Shown here in pieces: positions 21,894 through 32,880 of a DNA stretch of 64,000 nt. The notes under the pieces are model-generated. The model did not search any database. It had not been told where the DNA came from and saw only the letters and a program-made list of their open reading frames with translations. How positions within the stretch are numbered: the first letter of the stretch is position 1; every line of letters starts with the position of its first letter. Source of the DNA: Labia minor (Eukaryota; Arthropoda; Insecta; Dermaptera; Spongiphoridae); contig OY720345.1 in NCBI GenBank assembly GCA_963082975.1, positions 14,286,491-14,350,490 on the forward strand. Direction: 5' to 3'. The position numbers were made by a program, and so were the translations under genes.

Positions 21894-22425
21894 TGTCAAG
21901 ATAAATGTGCATTGATGAACTTTATCCAATTATCCAATCATTAACAAAACATTCAAAGAAACGTAAATATATCATATATTTAAATGATAAAAAAATGGTA
22001 ATATGTGCTATTCCAAATAAACTTTTCAATACTTTTTTTTATTTTATTTATTATTAAAGGCACCGCAGATACTACATACACCCTTTGTGTCGTTATTAAA
22101 TAAATGTGATTTAATAATTTCATTAAAATTGAATTAAAATGAATACTTTTTCAATAAATTAATTTAATTTAATTCAATAAAAATATGAAATTTTATATTT
22201 TAACAATTATTATTGGGAATTATTAAAATTAATATTAATTTTTTGATTTATTCAATATTATGAATAGTAGAAACTAAAGGAGAAAAAAGTTTAATTCCAA
22301 AAATTAATTTTTACGTTTTCTTTTAATATATGTATATATAATATTATAGAAAATGTGTAGGTAGGTAGGTAGGTAAAAAAAAATATATAAGATAAGTATA
22401 TGAGAATGTACCTACATATATGAAT
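21894..22425 (-). repeat. Right arm of the large inverted repeat
   Basis: Inverted partner of 19856-21304: TGTCAAGATAAATGTGCATTG at the inner edge, AGGCACCGCAGATACTACAT in the middle, GTAGGTAGGTAGGTAGG at about 22355 and TATATAAGATAAGTATATGA at the outer edge. It is uninterrupted, so it shows what the left arm looked like before the insertion at 19941. Loop between the arms is about 590 bp. Confidence 0.9.
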
Positions 22426-23134
22426 AATTTTTGATATAGATTTGTTGTTTATTGTTTAATTTATAAGAAAATAGAATCGGTGTTTGAAGGATTGTAAATA
22501 TCGAATCTGATTTGTGTTTGTTGACTGAACCCATTCAGATGTGATCGCTCTTAACAAGATTACAACCTCCTCCAGTTGACTGAAGCCAATTTCTCTGCTT
22601 AAAGATGGGTGAGTGAATGGAGTTGATTGATAAGGAAGATGTCACCAATGCTTTTGAGTTAATTTCGGCCGTTCTATTCATTTCGGGAGCCCCTTCAGGG
22701 CAGCCAACCAGCCAGCCAGCCAATTGGTCCGGCCGGGTGCTTTGCACACAATGGCTGCTGGGGTCAATTTACCTGGAGGGCATGTCGAGTGAAATTATTG
22801 TCATCAAAGGGCCACGTTGAGGGGTTGAATGAAGTTTAGGGCGGGGCAAAGTACCCGTAGAGAGAGGGGGGGGGGATTTTTTTGGGAGGAGGAGGAGGAG
22901 GAGGGGGGTGAGGGTTACAGCCGTTTCATTCGTAATGCAAAATCCTTGAACAACAGTCAACAGGCTTGGCATTCCATTCTTTGCTAATTTGATTGGGGGA
23001 TAATAAATATGTGACAGTGTTTGGAAATATCGATTTGCTATTCAGAAAACGAGGCCCCAAAATGGAATGGTATCAAATATCAGAACGTAAGTGGATTCCT
23101 CTTTAACCACAGCCTCTATAAGAAAAAAGAATGA

Positions 23135-23169
<35 letters not shown>

Positions 23170-23541
23170 CAATTTTAACTGTCATCTTTTAATATAAAAT
23201 CTAATATTTCATTTATGGTCTAATAAAAGTTAAATTTCTAGAATTAATTTAAAAATTGTAATATATAAATCTATTATTATTTAAAAATGAAACTTATTCA
23301 AAAATATAAATTTAAAATAGAATTAATTAATATAAATATAATACCTACATATTATATTCAATCATATTTGTAAGGTAAAGCACACAGCCAGCCAATAAAA
23401 ATCAGGAGAATATAGTAAAAAATATTTTAAATTATATTTTAATGTAATTTATTTTATTTACTTAATGGTATTTAATTTAATTTTAATAGAAAATTGTTAA
23501 GAAATGTTACGTTATGTGTTCTGTGAAGAATAATTTTAAAT
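22426..23541. other. Non-coding stretch with a GC-rich candidate unique block
   Basis: About 22560-22840 has ordinary complexity and higher GC, with CAACCAGCCAGCCAGCCAAT, GGTCCGGCCGGGTGC and CACACAATGGCTGCTGGGG, and no second copy here. Frames of 67-70 residues exist on both strands but show no domain, so no gene is called. It is followed by a G/A-rich tract (about 22860-22910), more ordinary sequence to about 23110 and a TA run at 23137-23166. Confidence 0.5.
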
Positions 23542-24015
23542 AGCCAGGCACACACAGAACCGCCCGACGATTTGAAATAAATTAATTTCCAAACAACATT
23601 ATATATATATGTATATAAAGTATAAAAAAAAATATTTTTAAAACTTCAATAAAAATGACTAAATTATATTATTTTGTTTTTTATTTTTAGTTTAATTACT
23701 CAATTATTAATTTTAAGTGAAATATTTTCCGACAATGAATATAAAATTAATATTTTGTAAAACTACCACTTCCGCACACCAAAAACTGATGAATTCATGC
23801 ATTAATTAAATATACCAAAATTTTTCAAAATCCGTTGAGCCGTTCAAGCTGTATACGCCTATACGGACACACAATGGACAGACGGACAGGCATCATGCTA
23901 AAAATACTTTTTTCTGTTAACAAAATGCCATGATTCGTGGAGATATCTAAAAATATCCACATGTGAAATTTGGTGTGAAAACAATACCTCCCTTACTATC
24001 GTCGGCCGGTAAAAA
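23542..24015 (+). mobile_element. Family C copy, diverged, one 3' module only
   Basis: Starts TAGCCAGGCACACACAGAAC followed by the altered subterminal motif CGCCCGACGA. It has the ACTTCC...CACCAAAAACTGATGAATTC core, a reduced GGACAGACGGACAGGCATC repeat and the 3' end ACTATCGTCGGCCGGTAAAAA. The CRE-like block and first 3' module are missing, with other AT-rich DNA in their place. Confidence 0.82.
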
Positions 24016-24850
24016 TGACAGGAAATTGAAAACTGTGTAGGTACAATCCATTGCGGTTGAAATTTAATTTCATAAATATCTAAAATATATATTAAATATT
24101 ATATTAATTTTTTGAAATCTTTAAAAACCAGTGGTCAACATCATCAAATAAAATAAATTAGATGACCCAGGATAGCATATGAATTGGACATGTCTGTATT
24201 CTGCATTCTGTGTACATTCTATACCAATTATCCTATTATAATATTTTCAAAAATTTTTAATAACAAAACGCAAAGTATATTGAAGAAGATAGAATATAAG
24301 TAAAGTAATATTTTCCAATATTTTTCTCTTCAAATGGGGATAGTTGAGTTTCATTCATATACAATACATAAGAAAAAAAATTAATAGGGGGGGGGGATAG
24401 GTATACTTCCGGTTAAATTGAAAACCTGATCCGGAATTATATACATATTTTTATATAATATACATTCTATCTATGACGGATTTTTTATTCAAATTTTTAT
24501 CAAGTTGGAATAGAATTTTTTGCCGTATAGATAATTATTATATATTATATATTATAAAAAATTGAGGTAAGTGGATATAAATTTTATTTTTTATTTTTTT
24601 AGAATATATTGTCATCATGCTTATTCGTTATATAATATATACGTTTCAATATATATTTATTAAAACCTTTTATTTTAATTAAATAAGAATATATATAATA
24701 ATTATTCCTTTAAAATTACTTAATTTAAGATATACTACATGTTCAAAAGTAGAAGCAATCTCGAATGGAAACCTATATTATTTTTGTTTAGATTTATCCA
24801 ACTCGTCCCCATGGAAGAATGAAATTTTAGCAGAAAATAACTTCTTAAAC
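24016..24850. other. AT-rich non-coding stretch
   Basis: No gene. A ten-base G tract lies at 24387-24396. Nothing else was recognised. Confidence 0.55.
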
Positions 24851-25172
24851 CAGTGTTTTCCTACCTGGCGGGTCCAGGGGGGCGCGAGACTGTAGTAAGG
24901 CGGACGCGAATGTATTAGAACAATTACAATTCTATTTTTTTACAACATTTGTTTTGTTACATTTATAATTACCTACTTTATCTTATAGTACATAATTTTT
25001 TTATATGTATTAAATATTTGTTCATAATATGTTTTATTATTTTGTAGCCCATTAAATAAATTATTATATTAGGTAAGTATTTATGATATTAGATGATTAT
25101 AAAAATTAAGGGGGTGCTATAATTTTTTTTAAAAAAAGGAGGGCGCCGGTTCAGAAAGGTTGGAAACCACTC
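24851..25172. mobile_element. hAT-type MITE with perfect 8-bp target duplication
   Basis: Ends are CAGTGTTTTCCTACCTG and, inverted, GAGTGGTTTCCAACCTTTC. TCTTAAAC occurs on both sides (24843-24850 and 25173-25180). The 8-bp duplication and CAGTG-type end fit the hAT superfamily. Length is 322 bp; GC-rich edges (GGGGGGCGCGAG, GGAGGGCGCCGG) and an AT-rich centre. No transposase remnant. Confidence 0.92.
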
Positions 25173-25257
25173 TCTTAAACGGTCTTTGATTTAAACCTAA
25201 ATAAATATTTGAAAATTGGAAAAAAAAGAATTTTATAAGTATAGTGAATTAAAAAAT

Positions 25258-25832
25258 CTGGAGTGTCTCCACTCGACTATCTCGCAAATTTGAATTGGAT
25301 TAAATAACATATATTAATTTAAATTAAATTAAATTAATTGAATTATAAATTAAAATTAATAAATAATATTTATTAAACCAGTGCATGTTTGGCTCATTGT
25401 TGATGGCACTACGTCACGTGTTGGCGCGTTAGATTTGCAGTGTTAAAAAATTAATTCTGGTACTTTCAGCAATTCACTCAAGTTGAAATTCTATATATAG
25501 CAGTTTTATACAATTATTAATCATGTGGAAAATTATCAAATATATATCTTTATTTTTACGGTCACTTTAGAAGAAAAAAAATCAAAACGTTGTAGGTAAT
25601 GGCCCTCTTCCGGTTGAGCTACATTTTTCAAAAGTTGATAGAAAACTGAATTTTGAATAATGCCCATGTACCAAATTTCATCGTTCGAGCTCAAACCGTT
25701 TTTGCGTAAACTTGGTTACATACATACACACACACATACACACACACACATTTTTGTTCTCAGCCTTAGTGAAAATGATTCATGAACCTTCAAAACGTAT
25801 AAAAACGTCAAAATCTCAACATCGAAAATTTT
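25258..25832 (+). mobile_element. Family A copy, 3' hairpin missing
   Basis: Complete from CTGGAGTGTCTCCACTCG through the CA microsatellite (about 25722-25750) to CTCAACATCGAAAATTTT, then it runs into a TA repeat, so CGTGATCGC and the hairpin are lost. Confidence 0.9.
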
Positions 25833-26640
25833 ATATATATATAATTAATTTAATATATTTTACATTTCTCTCTTTATTCATTGATTTTATTTATTTATTT
25901 ATTTTTTTTGACTTTCTTCCCCCTTTTTTTTATTTTTATTTTTTGTTTTGTTTTGTCAGTTGTTAAAATTCGGCCAGAATGATTAAGCGGCCATTTGCAA
26001 GCGATTCAAGCTCAAAATGTGGTAAGTGAGGTGAAGGGGGAGGGGGGAGATAGGTGGTTCGTGATGGAGTCTTTAGTCAAGAAATTCAACCAACGAGAAT
26101 GAGAGAGAATGAGAGAGATTGAAAAAAATAAAAAAAAAAAAAATTGGAAAAGAGAGACAAACGAACAAACAAGTTGAGATGGTTTTGCATTTAATTATGA
26201 TTTTTCTTTTTCGTCGTCTCTGAAAGAGAGAATACAAAAAAAAAAACAACAACAACAACTGAGTCTTTAGTCTTTGTCGGCTTTCGATCCATCTTAGTTG
26301 ATTACCTCCTCTTTCTCTTTCTCTCTCATTTACTATTTCTTTTTTTCTTTCTTATGTTATTTCTCTCTCTTTTTTATTTCATCCTACCATCTCTTTTTCA
26401 ATCTTTCTTACGCCATTTTTCTTATTCAATTATTTTGAAATATATATATATTCGCCTAGGTATATATATATATATATACAATCATAATATCAATTTTTTT
26501 ATAATATAAAAAATTAACATTTATATTTTTAGCAACATGAATAATTTTGGCAAATATATTATTTAGTTTAATTTAATTTTATATTCTCATTTATGCCATT
26601 ATTCTATAAAAAATAAAATATAAAATTGTTATCAAAGGGG
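25833..26640. other. Non-coding stretch, pyrimidine/purine-rich
   Basis: No gene. T-rich, then GAGAG-rich (26090-26160), then CT-rich (26300-26420), with TA runs near 26440-26480. The open frames here are Phe/Leu/Ser-rich low-complexity products. Confidence 0.55.
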
Positions 26641-27095
26641 TTAAAAATTAAAATATATAAAACAATTATTTTGCCGGTGTGGGACATGGTCTATGACCTT
26701 AGGAGACGAGAGTAGATTCAGAATATTTGAGAATAAGATACTTCGCAGCATTTATGGGCCAAAGAAAAATGAGGTCACCGGAGAATGGCGGAGACTGAAT
26801 AACGAGGAATTGCATGACCTCTATGCATTTCCAGATATTATGGGGTTATAAAATCGAGAAGGCTGCGATAGCAAGGGCACGTAGCTAGAATGGGAGAAGA
26901 AAGAGTGGCGAAAAATATATTGGTGGAGAGACTTAGTCTGCTTGGAAGACCAAGGAGGCGGTAGGTCGTCAGTGTAGGAAGACTTGAGAGAGATGGGAGA
27001 GGGTTGGAGGGTTGTGGCCCAGGATAGGGACACTAGAAATGTCGTTGGTACGGCCAAGAACTTTCGAGTTCCTTAGAGCCACGGAGATAGAAATA
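26641..27095 (+). mobile_element. Non-LTR retrotransposon 3' end, degraded
   Basis: Third copy of the element at 14085. It starts at AAAATTAAAATATATAAAAC, shared with the minus strand of 3530-4170. Fragments include DESRFRIFENKILRSIYGPK, RLNNEELHDLYAFPDI and the final AKNFRVP, spread over three frames, with several indels. The 3' end is GAGCCACGGAGATAG. The minus-strand open frame over it is a shadow. Confidence 0.88.
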
Positions 27096-27406
27096 TATTT
27101 ATGTTACTATTCAATTTATTTATAATTATTTATTATCGAGTAAATTGATTAGAAATTATAATAGATAATTATTTTGATAACATAATTTCTAAACAATGTA
27201 CTGATATAGTTTGTTGATATAATTGTATAGATAACATTTTTTTTTGTTTTTATTGACCTTTCAAGTTCGAAGCTAATTTTTAACTGATTTAATCTTTGAT
27301 TGAAATATTAATATTAATTGAATTTTTAAACATAGTGAATTTGCCAAAATTTGATTCTTTGGTTCTCTTTTAATTGGTAGAAAGGATTATCATCTTAAAG
27401 CTACTA
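27096..27406. other. AT-rich non-coding spacer
   Basis: Nothing recognised. Confidence 0.5.
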
Positions 27407-27446
27407 CGAGGGTGGGTTGAAAAGTTTCCGATCTGACCAAGAAAAA

Positions 27447-28010
27447 CGATGTAGGGTCAAAAAGTTCGCGAAATGGTCGCTTATAGTCAAGTATTTCTTA
27501 GCTGAAAGGGAAATTTTTGTTTGTGAGGTTGGCATAACTGGTAGTGAATGTGCTTTTGAGGTTAGCAGGCAGTTGTAATTGGTTCCGTGCGTTCGGTGTT
27601 TAATATTGTAGATCGTAGTTTCTTTCTTTCGTCGGATTGTGCAATGTCGTCATTAGAGCAGCGTGGCAATATTAAATTCTGTGTGTTGCTGGAGAAATCA
27701 CCCTCGGAGACTCTTGAGATGCTTAAAAAAGCATACGGAAATTCTGCGATGAAGAAAACAGCAGTTTACGAGTGGCATAAGCGTTTTCGCGACGGTCGCA
27801 CTCGTCAGAGGTGATTGAAAATGCGACGGAGAGGCTGAAGGAACTTTCAAAAAACGGCTTTCAAGAGTGTTTCCAACAATTATATGAACGGTGGAATAAA
27901 TGTGTAGATGCAGGAGGAGAGTATTTTGAAGGGAAATAATGTAAGAATGTTATAAATATTTTTAATAAATTTTTAATAACCAATTCCGCGAACTTTTTGA
28001 CCCTACCTCG
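27447..28010 (+). mobile_element. mariner-type element, type 5, nested (564 bp)
   Basis: Left end CGATGTAGGGTCAAAAAGTT and right end AACTTTTTGACCCTACCTCG are inverted repeats, with the single left change G to T in CGAGG. The right neighbour is TA, but the left neighbour is A-rich, so the target duplication is not clean. It carries the start and the end of a transposase gene with the middle deleted. Confidence 0.87.
27644..27939 (+). pseudogene. mariner transposase, N-terminus joined to C-terminus (type 5)
   Basis: The start ATG at 27644 opens MSSLEQRGNIKFCVLLEKSP, then LKKAYGNSAMKKTAVYEWHK and RFRDGRTRQR and a stop at about 27812. This is the first helix-turn-helix unit of the mariner/SETMAR type (the WHKRFRDGR motif). 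The sequence then continues, in another frame, as ENATERLKELSKNGFQECF, QQLYERWNKCVDAGGEYFEG and a stop at 27937, the family's C-terminus. All three catalytic Asp residues and the junction frame are lost by one internal deletion. Confidence 0.9.
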
Positions 28011-28012
28011 TA

Positions 28013-28240
28013 TTTTCAACATTCAAGATAGCTGAGACCTGTTCGATGTCAGCTGAACGTGTGCGAAATATTTTGCACAAGCCTTTGAATAAGGAAAGCT
28101 GTGTGCAACGTGAGTGCCGCGTTTGCTAACGTCAGACCAAAAACTGCTTCGAAAAAACATTTTTATCGACAATTTGGCGCTGTAGGCGTAATCCAAACCT
28201 AATTTTTGCGTCGATTCATTACTGATGATGAGACTTAAAT
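28013..28240 (+). pseudogene. mariner transposase central remnant (type 4)
   Basis: Readable pieces are KIAETCSMSAERVRNILHKP (second HTH region, then LNKESCVQR), LRKNIF-like text, and RRFITDDET. The last contains the first catalytic Asp context of mariner (FITxDET) but is followed at once by a stop and AT-rich DNA. Frameshifts separate the pieces. Everything after this point of the gene is missing up to the terminal repeat. Confidence 0.75.
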
Positions 28241-28375
28241 TAAATTAATTAATTAATAATTAATTAAGTAAATTAATTAGAACACCCTTAAGAGAAGTGT
28301 TGATGGAGATTATGTTGAAAAATATTTAAAAACAGTTTTTCTTGGTCAGGCCGGAAACCTTTCACCCCACCCTCG

Positions 28376-28946
28376 TATGTTCTTTCTGATCAATTTTAAA
28401 GTTAAACTACCTCTTTCTTTATATTTATTTATTTTTAAAATACTGAATGAATATAAAAAGTAGCTATAACTTTTCTAGAATATAGAGAGATATAGGATTT
28501 TTAAAAATAAAATTAACTGCAATATACGGAAAATATAAGAAAAAATAGATGACTTGAAAATGGGGAAAATTTCACATATAAGAAATATAAAATAATATAT
28601 ATGATTGGTTGTTCTAATGTAATCCCAAATATAGTTTTAAAATTATAAAATCGATTATTTCTAGATTGATTAGAATAGAAAAATCAGAATTATAGAATTA
28701 TAATCAGTTAGAATAAACGCGATCGAGAAAATAATATTCAACTGTGATTGAGGGTAGGAAAAGTTCGACTATTAATTTGCAAATTCAGATCCGTTTAAGG
28801 AACGATTTTTTGATACTATATCTAAATCAAAAATTTGAATTGGTGTTACAATATTAAATTAATATATATATATATATATATTTGTTTTGTTTATTTTTAG
28901 TGAGAAGATGATAATAGTTCAAACATTAAGATAAATATATTATATA
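28376..28946. other. AT-rich non-coding stretch
   Basis: Nothing recognised; a TA run ends at about 28881. Confidence 0.55.
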
Positions 28947-29240
28947 CGAGGACTGTTTAAAAGAAAAGGTGAATTTTGAATTTTCGAGGCTGTCTACATT
29001 CGATTATCGACATTTTTTTTGTTATGTTGGAACACCTATGTTTCTCATATGTTGACATTATCAGCCATATTGGATTAGTAGTTTGTTTTTGATAACGAAA
29101 ATAGTTAGTCACGTTTTTGTGTGTTCTATATATGTGTATTATATCTTAGAAGAATTAAAGGGGACAAAATGATTATTGATGAATAAATAAATACTTTTCG
29201 AAATAAATCAAAATTCACCTTTTCTTTTGAACAAACCTCG
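28947..29240 (+). mobile_element. mariner-type element, type 3, short derivative (294 bp)
   Basis: Ends CGAGGACTGTTTAAAAGAAA and TTTCTTTTGAACAAACCTCG are inverted and flanked by TA (28945-28946, 29241-29242). It keeps the 5' untranslated region (TGTTATGTTGGAACACCTAT, CATATGTTGACATTATCAGC) joined to the last few transposase codons and stop. This is the same layout as the 3321-4250 copy, so both may descend from one deleted element. Confidence 0.9.
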
Positions 29241-29812
29241 TATACTCTATGTAGATATTAATAATAATATAATTTATGAAAATTAATTGAAAGTGTTGAA
29301 ATATCGTATATATCTATATATGTAATTAAATAACTAGGATAGTGCGGGTGGTTAATGGAATCACAAAGATGCAAAGATAAAGTGGATAGTTCAATTGGTT
29401 GATTGGTTGTTCTAATGCAATAGGCAGTAGTTTAAGTTCCGCTCATCAACTCCTCATTTGATCAGATAATTAATGAACTTGTTTACCTTACTGTATCAAT
29501 AGTTGAGTTGACTTGAAAGTATTTCCATATTGTTTGTGTCTCTCGCTTAACTGTTTCAATCTAGTATAAACTTTATTTCAAAATAATAACTGTTTTTTAC
29601 TATTTACAATTAGTATCTACATGATTTATGTGATTATTGTTTTTTAATAATTTCATAAATTATAATTAACGACATAATTAAAGTTTTTTTTATTTTTTTC
29701 TATGTATATATTAAACAATTAATTGATTGAAAAGATTAATATTAATATTAATATTATTATATATAAACCGAGATAGGGGGATATAAACATTGTTGTTCTA
29801 GTAGAATTAAAA
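29241..29812. other. AT-rich non-coding stretch
   Basis: Nothing recognised. Ordinary-complexity sequence at about 29340-29480, without a second copy in the window. Confidence 0.5.
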
Positions 29813-30402
29813 AATCTCGCAAATTTGAATTGGATTAATTAACATATAATATATTTAAATTAAATTTAATTAATTATAAATTAAAATTAATAAATAATAT
29901 TTATTAAATCAGCGCATGTTTGGCTCTTTGTTGATGGCACCACATCACGTGTTGGTGCGTGATTTGCAGTGTTTAAAAATTAATTCCGGTGCTTTCAGCG
30001 ATTCAATCAAGCTGAAATTATATAAATAGCAGTTTTATACAATTTTTAATCATGTGAAAAACTATCAAACATATATCTTTATTTTTACAGTCACTTTAGA
30101 AGAAAAAAAATCAAAACGTTGTAGGTAATGACCCTCTTCCGGTTGAGCTACACTTCTCAAAAGTTAATAGAAAACTACGAATTTTGAATAATGCCCATGT
30201 ACGAAATTTCATGATTCTAGCTCAAACCGCTTTTGCATAATCTTGTCTATATACATACCCAGATAGAGAGAGAGACAGACAGACATTTTTCCACAAATTT
30301 AATGAAAATGACTCAGGAACCTTCAAAACGTATAAAAACATCAAAATCTCGACATCGAAAATTTTCGTGATCGCAATTCTATCTCTGGCGAGATAGTCAA
30401 AA
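29813..30402 (+). mobile_element. Family A copy, 5' tip missing
   Basis: Starts at ATCTCGCAAATTTGAATTGG, so the GGAGTGTCTCC tip is lost. The rest is complete to ATCTCTGGCGAGATAGTC. The microsatellite here has become a GAGA/GACA type (AGATAGAGAGAGAGACAGAC), unlike the CA type of other copies. Confidence 0.92.
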
Positions 30403-31000
30403 TGGAAAAAGTTACATTGGAGTTGGTCATGAGGTTCAAATATTGTAGAATAAATATACTGTTAATTAAAAATTTACTTACAATTTATATGCAGAGTGTG
30501 ACTAAAGGTGAAATAGAATATAAATAGAATAAAAAACATTTTTAAATGAATGGGAAAAGTGATAGATTTGGTGGAAATAAGGGTAGTGGAGATCAAGAAA
30601 ATATACATATTAATTAATAGTCTTGGATAATTATTCTAAATAATGAATTAAATTGTTGTTTAATTATTTATAAAGTTTTATTGTGTTAATTAATTAAACG
30701 AATGTTAGTATTAATTAGTAGTTGGCATATTACTTGTTTGAAAGAATGTGTTAAGAATTATTTTTTTTTTTAATTTAATAATATTTATTTGAGTAGAATT
30801 TCAATTTCAATTGAAATATAGAAAAGTAAAATTAAATAATATATTAATAATAATTTATTATATAATATTTATAAATAATAATTAATAATATTATTTATTA
30901 TTATTATTATTATTATATATATTATTATTGTGATGTATTAATTAAATTTTTAATTATATAGATATATTATACTTTTTTCGAAAAATGTTCTTTAAATAAG
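30403..31000. other. AT-rich non-coding stretch with ATT-type repeats
   Basis: Nothing coding. Degenerate (ATT)n at about 30890-30930. Confidence 0.55.
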
Positions 31001-31452
31001 CTGGAGTGTCTCCACTCGATGATCTCGCAATTTGAATTGGATTAAATAAAATAATATATTATATTTAAATTAAATTTAATTAATTATAAATTACAAATTA
31101 AAATTAAAATTAATAAATAATATTTATTAAACCAGCGCATGTTAGGCTCTTTGTTATATACAATTTTTAATCAAGTGGAAAAACTATCAAACATATATCT
31201 TTATTTTTACGGTGACTGTAGAGGAAAAAAAATCAAAGCCTGTAGGTTGATAGAAAATTATAAATTTTGAATAATGCCAGTATACCAAATTCTATTATTC
31301 TAGCTCAAACCATTTTTGCGTTGTCTACATACATACACACACAGACATATTTTTTTCTCAACCTTAGTGAAAATGATTCAGGAACCTTCAAAACGTATAA
31401 AAACATCAAAATATCGACATCGAAAATTTTCGAGATCTGGCGAGATAGTAAT
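31001..31452 (+). mobile_element. Family A copy with a large internal deletion
   Basis: The 5' end (CTGGAGTGTCTCCACTCGAT) and the 3' arm GGCGAGATAGTA are present. The GATGGCACCACGTCACGTG to TATATAGCAG block is deleted (GGCTCTTTGTTATATACAAT) and the GACCCTCTTCCGG block is also gone. The first hairpin arm is lost. Confidence 0.9.
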
Positions 31453-32318
31453 AAAGCAAATAAAATGTACATACATACTAGAATTTGTCAATTATTTTTT
31501 GATATTCTATTCACGTTGAATAATGAACCAGGAATTTTTAAATATTCATTTCATTAATCAAATTTTTAGTTTATGCATGAATGTCATTGATTGAAAAGGC
31601 CCTACTAGTCTTTCTATTAGAAGATATTAGTGCAAATGAAAATGTACGATTGGTGAAATTGTCATTAAATATAAATCTCTTGGTATTAAAAAAAAGGTAT
31701 TGAGTAGTGTGAGGGAAAAGGGAGGGATTGGATGGTGGCAAGGGGATGCTAATTAAGGGCTCGTTATGCCAGAAGGGCTGCTATGGCTTTCTGCATAAAA
31801 GTTCTATCTGTCGACATGAAAGGGGCACAGATTTTATTTTAATCGTCTTTGAGGTTGGCCAACCTTGAAAAATCAAAATTGATTTCCATCCCTATTCAGA
31901 GAGAGAGAGGTGATTGTGAGAAAGGGTGGGGGGGGTAAAAAGGGGTTTACCTTGTCTTAGTGATATTCAGTGAGACGTCCAATTAAAAGGGGTTATTCTG
32001 AAGGTAGCCCCTTTTAAACAAAAATGAGAAAAGACCACTAATTAAACGACATACTCAAATTATTAAATTATCATTATTTTCTAAAAGAGCGCTTTTTTAT
32101 TTATTTTTATAATATAATATATCAACCCTTTGCTCATTTTCTTTTTAAAGAAAATAATAATATTAATAATATATGTATACCAATTGACAAAAAATATTAT
32201 AGAATTTCAAATCAATATAGGTATATACATATAATATAATAATTAAAATAAATCAAATGAGAAATAACTAATAAATTGTTTCGAGAGATGTTAATTTGGG
32301 GAGAGAATGAAAATTAAG
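31453..32318. other. Non-coding stretch with a unique-looking block
   Basis: About 31720-31990 has ordinary complexity (GGGCTCGTTATGCCAGAAGG, GACATGAAAGGGGCACAG) and no second copy here. The rest is AT-rich. Confidence 0.5.
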
Positions 32319-32582
32319 CTGGAGTGTCTCCAATCGACTATATCGCGAATTTGAATTGGATTAATTAACATATATTATATTTAAATTAAATTTAATTAAT
32401 TATAAATTACAAATTAATAAATAATATTTATTAAATCAGCGCATGTTTGGCTCTTTGTTGATGGCACCACGTCACGTGTTGGCGCGTGAGATTTGCAGTG
32501 TTAAAAAATTAATTCCGGTACTTTCAGCGATTCAACCAAGCTGAAATTCTATATATAGAAGTTTTATACAATTATTAATTAT
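32319..32582 (+). mobile_element. Family A 5' half, joined to a transposase tail
   Basis: Runs from CTGGAGTGTCTCCAATCG to TTTTATACAATTATTAATTATG and stops there, at the base of the block that reads CATGTGAAAA in other copies. The next bases belong to a different element (32583 onward). Confidence 0.88.
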
Positions 32583-32589
32583 GCAAATT

Positions 32590-32880
32590 TAAAATTTGCC
32601 AACAAATGTTGGAGCCATGCGCAAACAAACTGAACAGAATATTCTTCATAAACGCCTCAAATTATAGAAGAAATTACGCAGCCATTGCAACTGTGACTCC
32701 TGCAATGCTTCAAAACACGTGGCGGGAGATTGATTATCGGGTAGTATGTCTGTCGTGCAACGGGGGAAACACACATCGAAACTTTTTAGAGTACATAAAT
32801 ACTGTGTCTTTTGATGTATAAATAAATATTTTACCATTTGTATTTACACTTTTTAGTTCTCTTTGAAATCCCGTCCACAT
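32590..32880 (+). pseudogene. DDE transposase C-terminal tail (mariner/Tc1-like)
   Basis: The frame from 32606 contains TPAMLQNTWREIDYRVV. One frame over, at about 32745, is VCRATGETHIETF and a stop. In many arthropod DDE transposases the tail reads like this (helical segment, then a C-R-x-T-x-G-x-H-I-E ending); I recall these as mariner-like proteins with an N-terminal DUF4817, an assignment from memory. A one-base shift separates the two pieces. Only the last 40 to 50 codons exist and no inverted ends were found. Confidence 0.7.

Larger units (their letters stand above)
27407..28375 (+). mobile_element. mariner-type element, type 4, holding a second mariner
   Basis: Ends are CGAGGGTGGGTTGAAAAGTT and its inverse (AACCTTTCACCCCACCCTCG), flanked by TA at 27405-27406 and 28376-28377. 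Its left terminal repeat continues as CCGATCTGACCAAGAAAAAC and is then interrupted at 27447 by the type 5 element. Without that insert it is about 405 bp and keeps only a broken N-terminal to central transposase segment. Confidence 0.88.

Noticed and set aside
22535..22972. Three frames of 67-70 residues on both strands
   Set aside because: No recognisable domain, no splice or start evidence I could defend, and comparable open length on both strands. Kept only as a candidate unique block.
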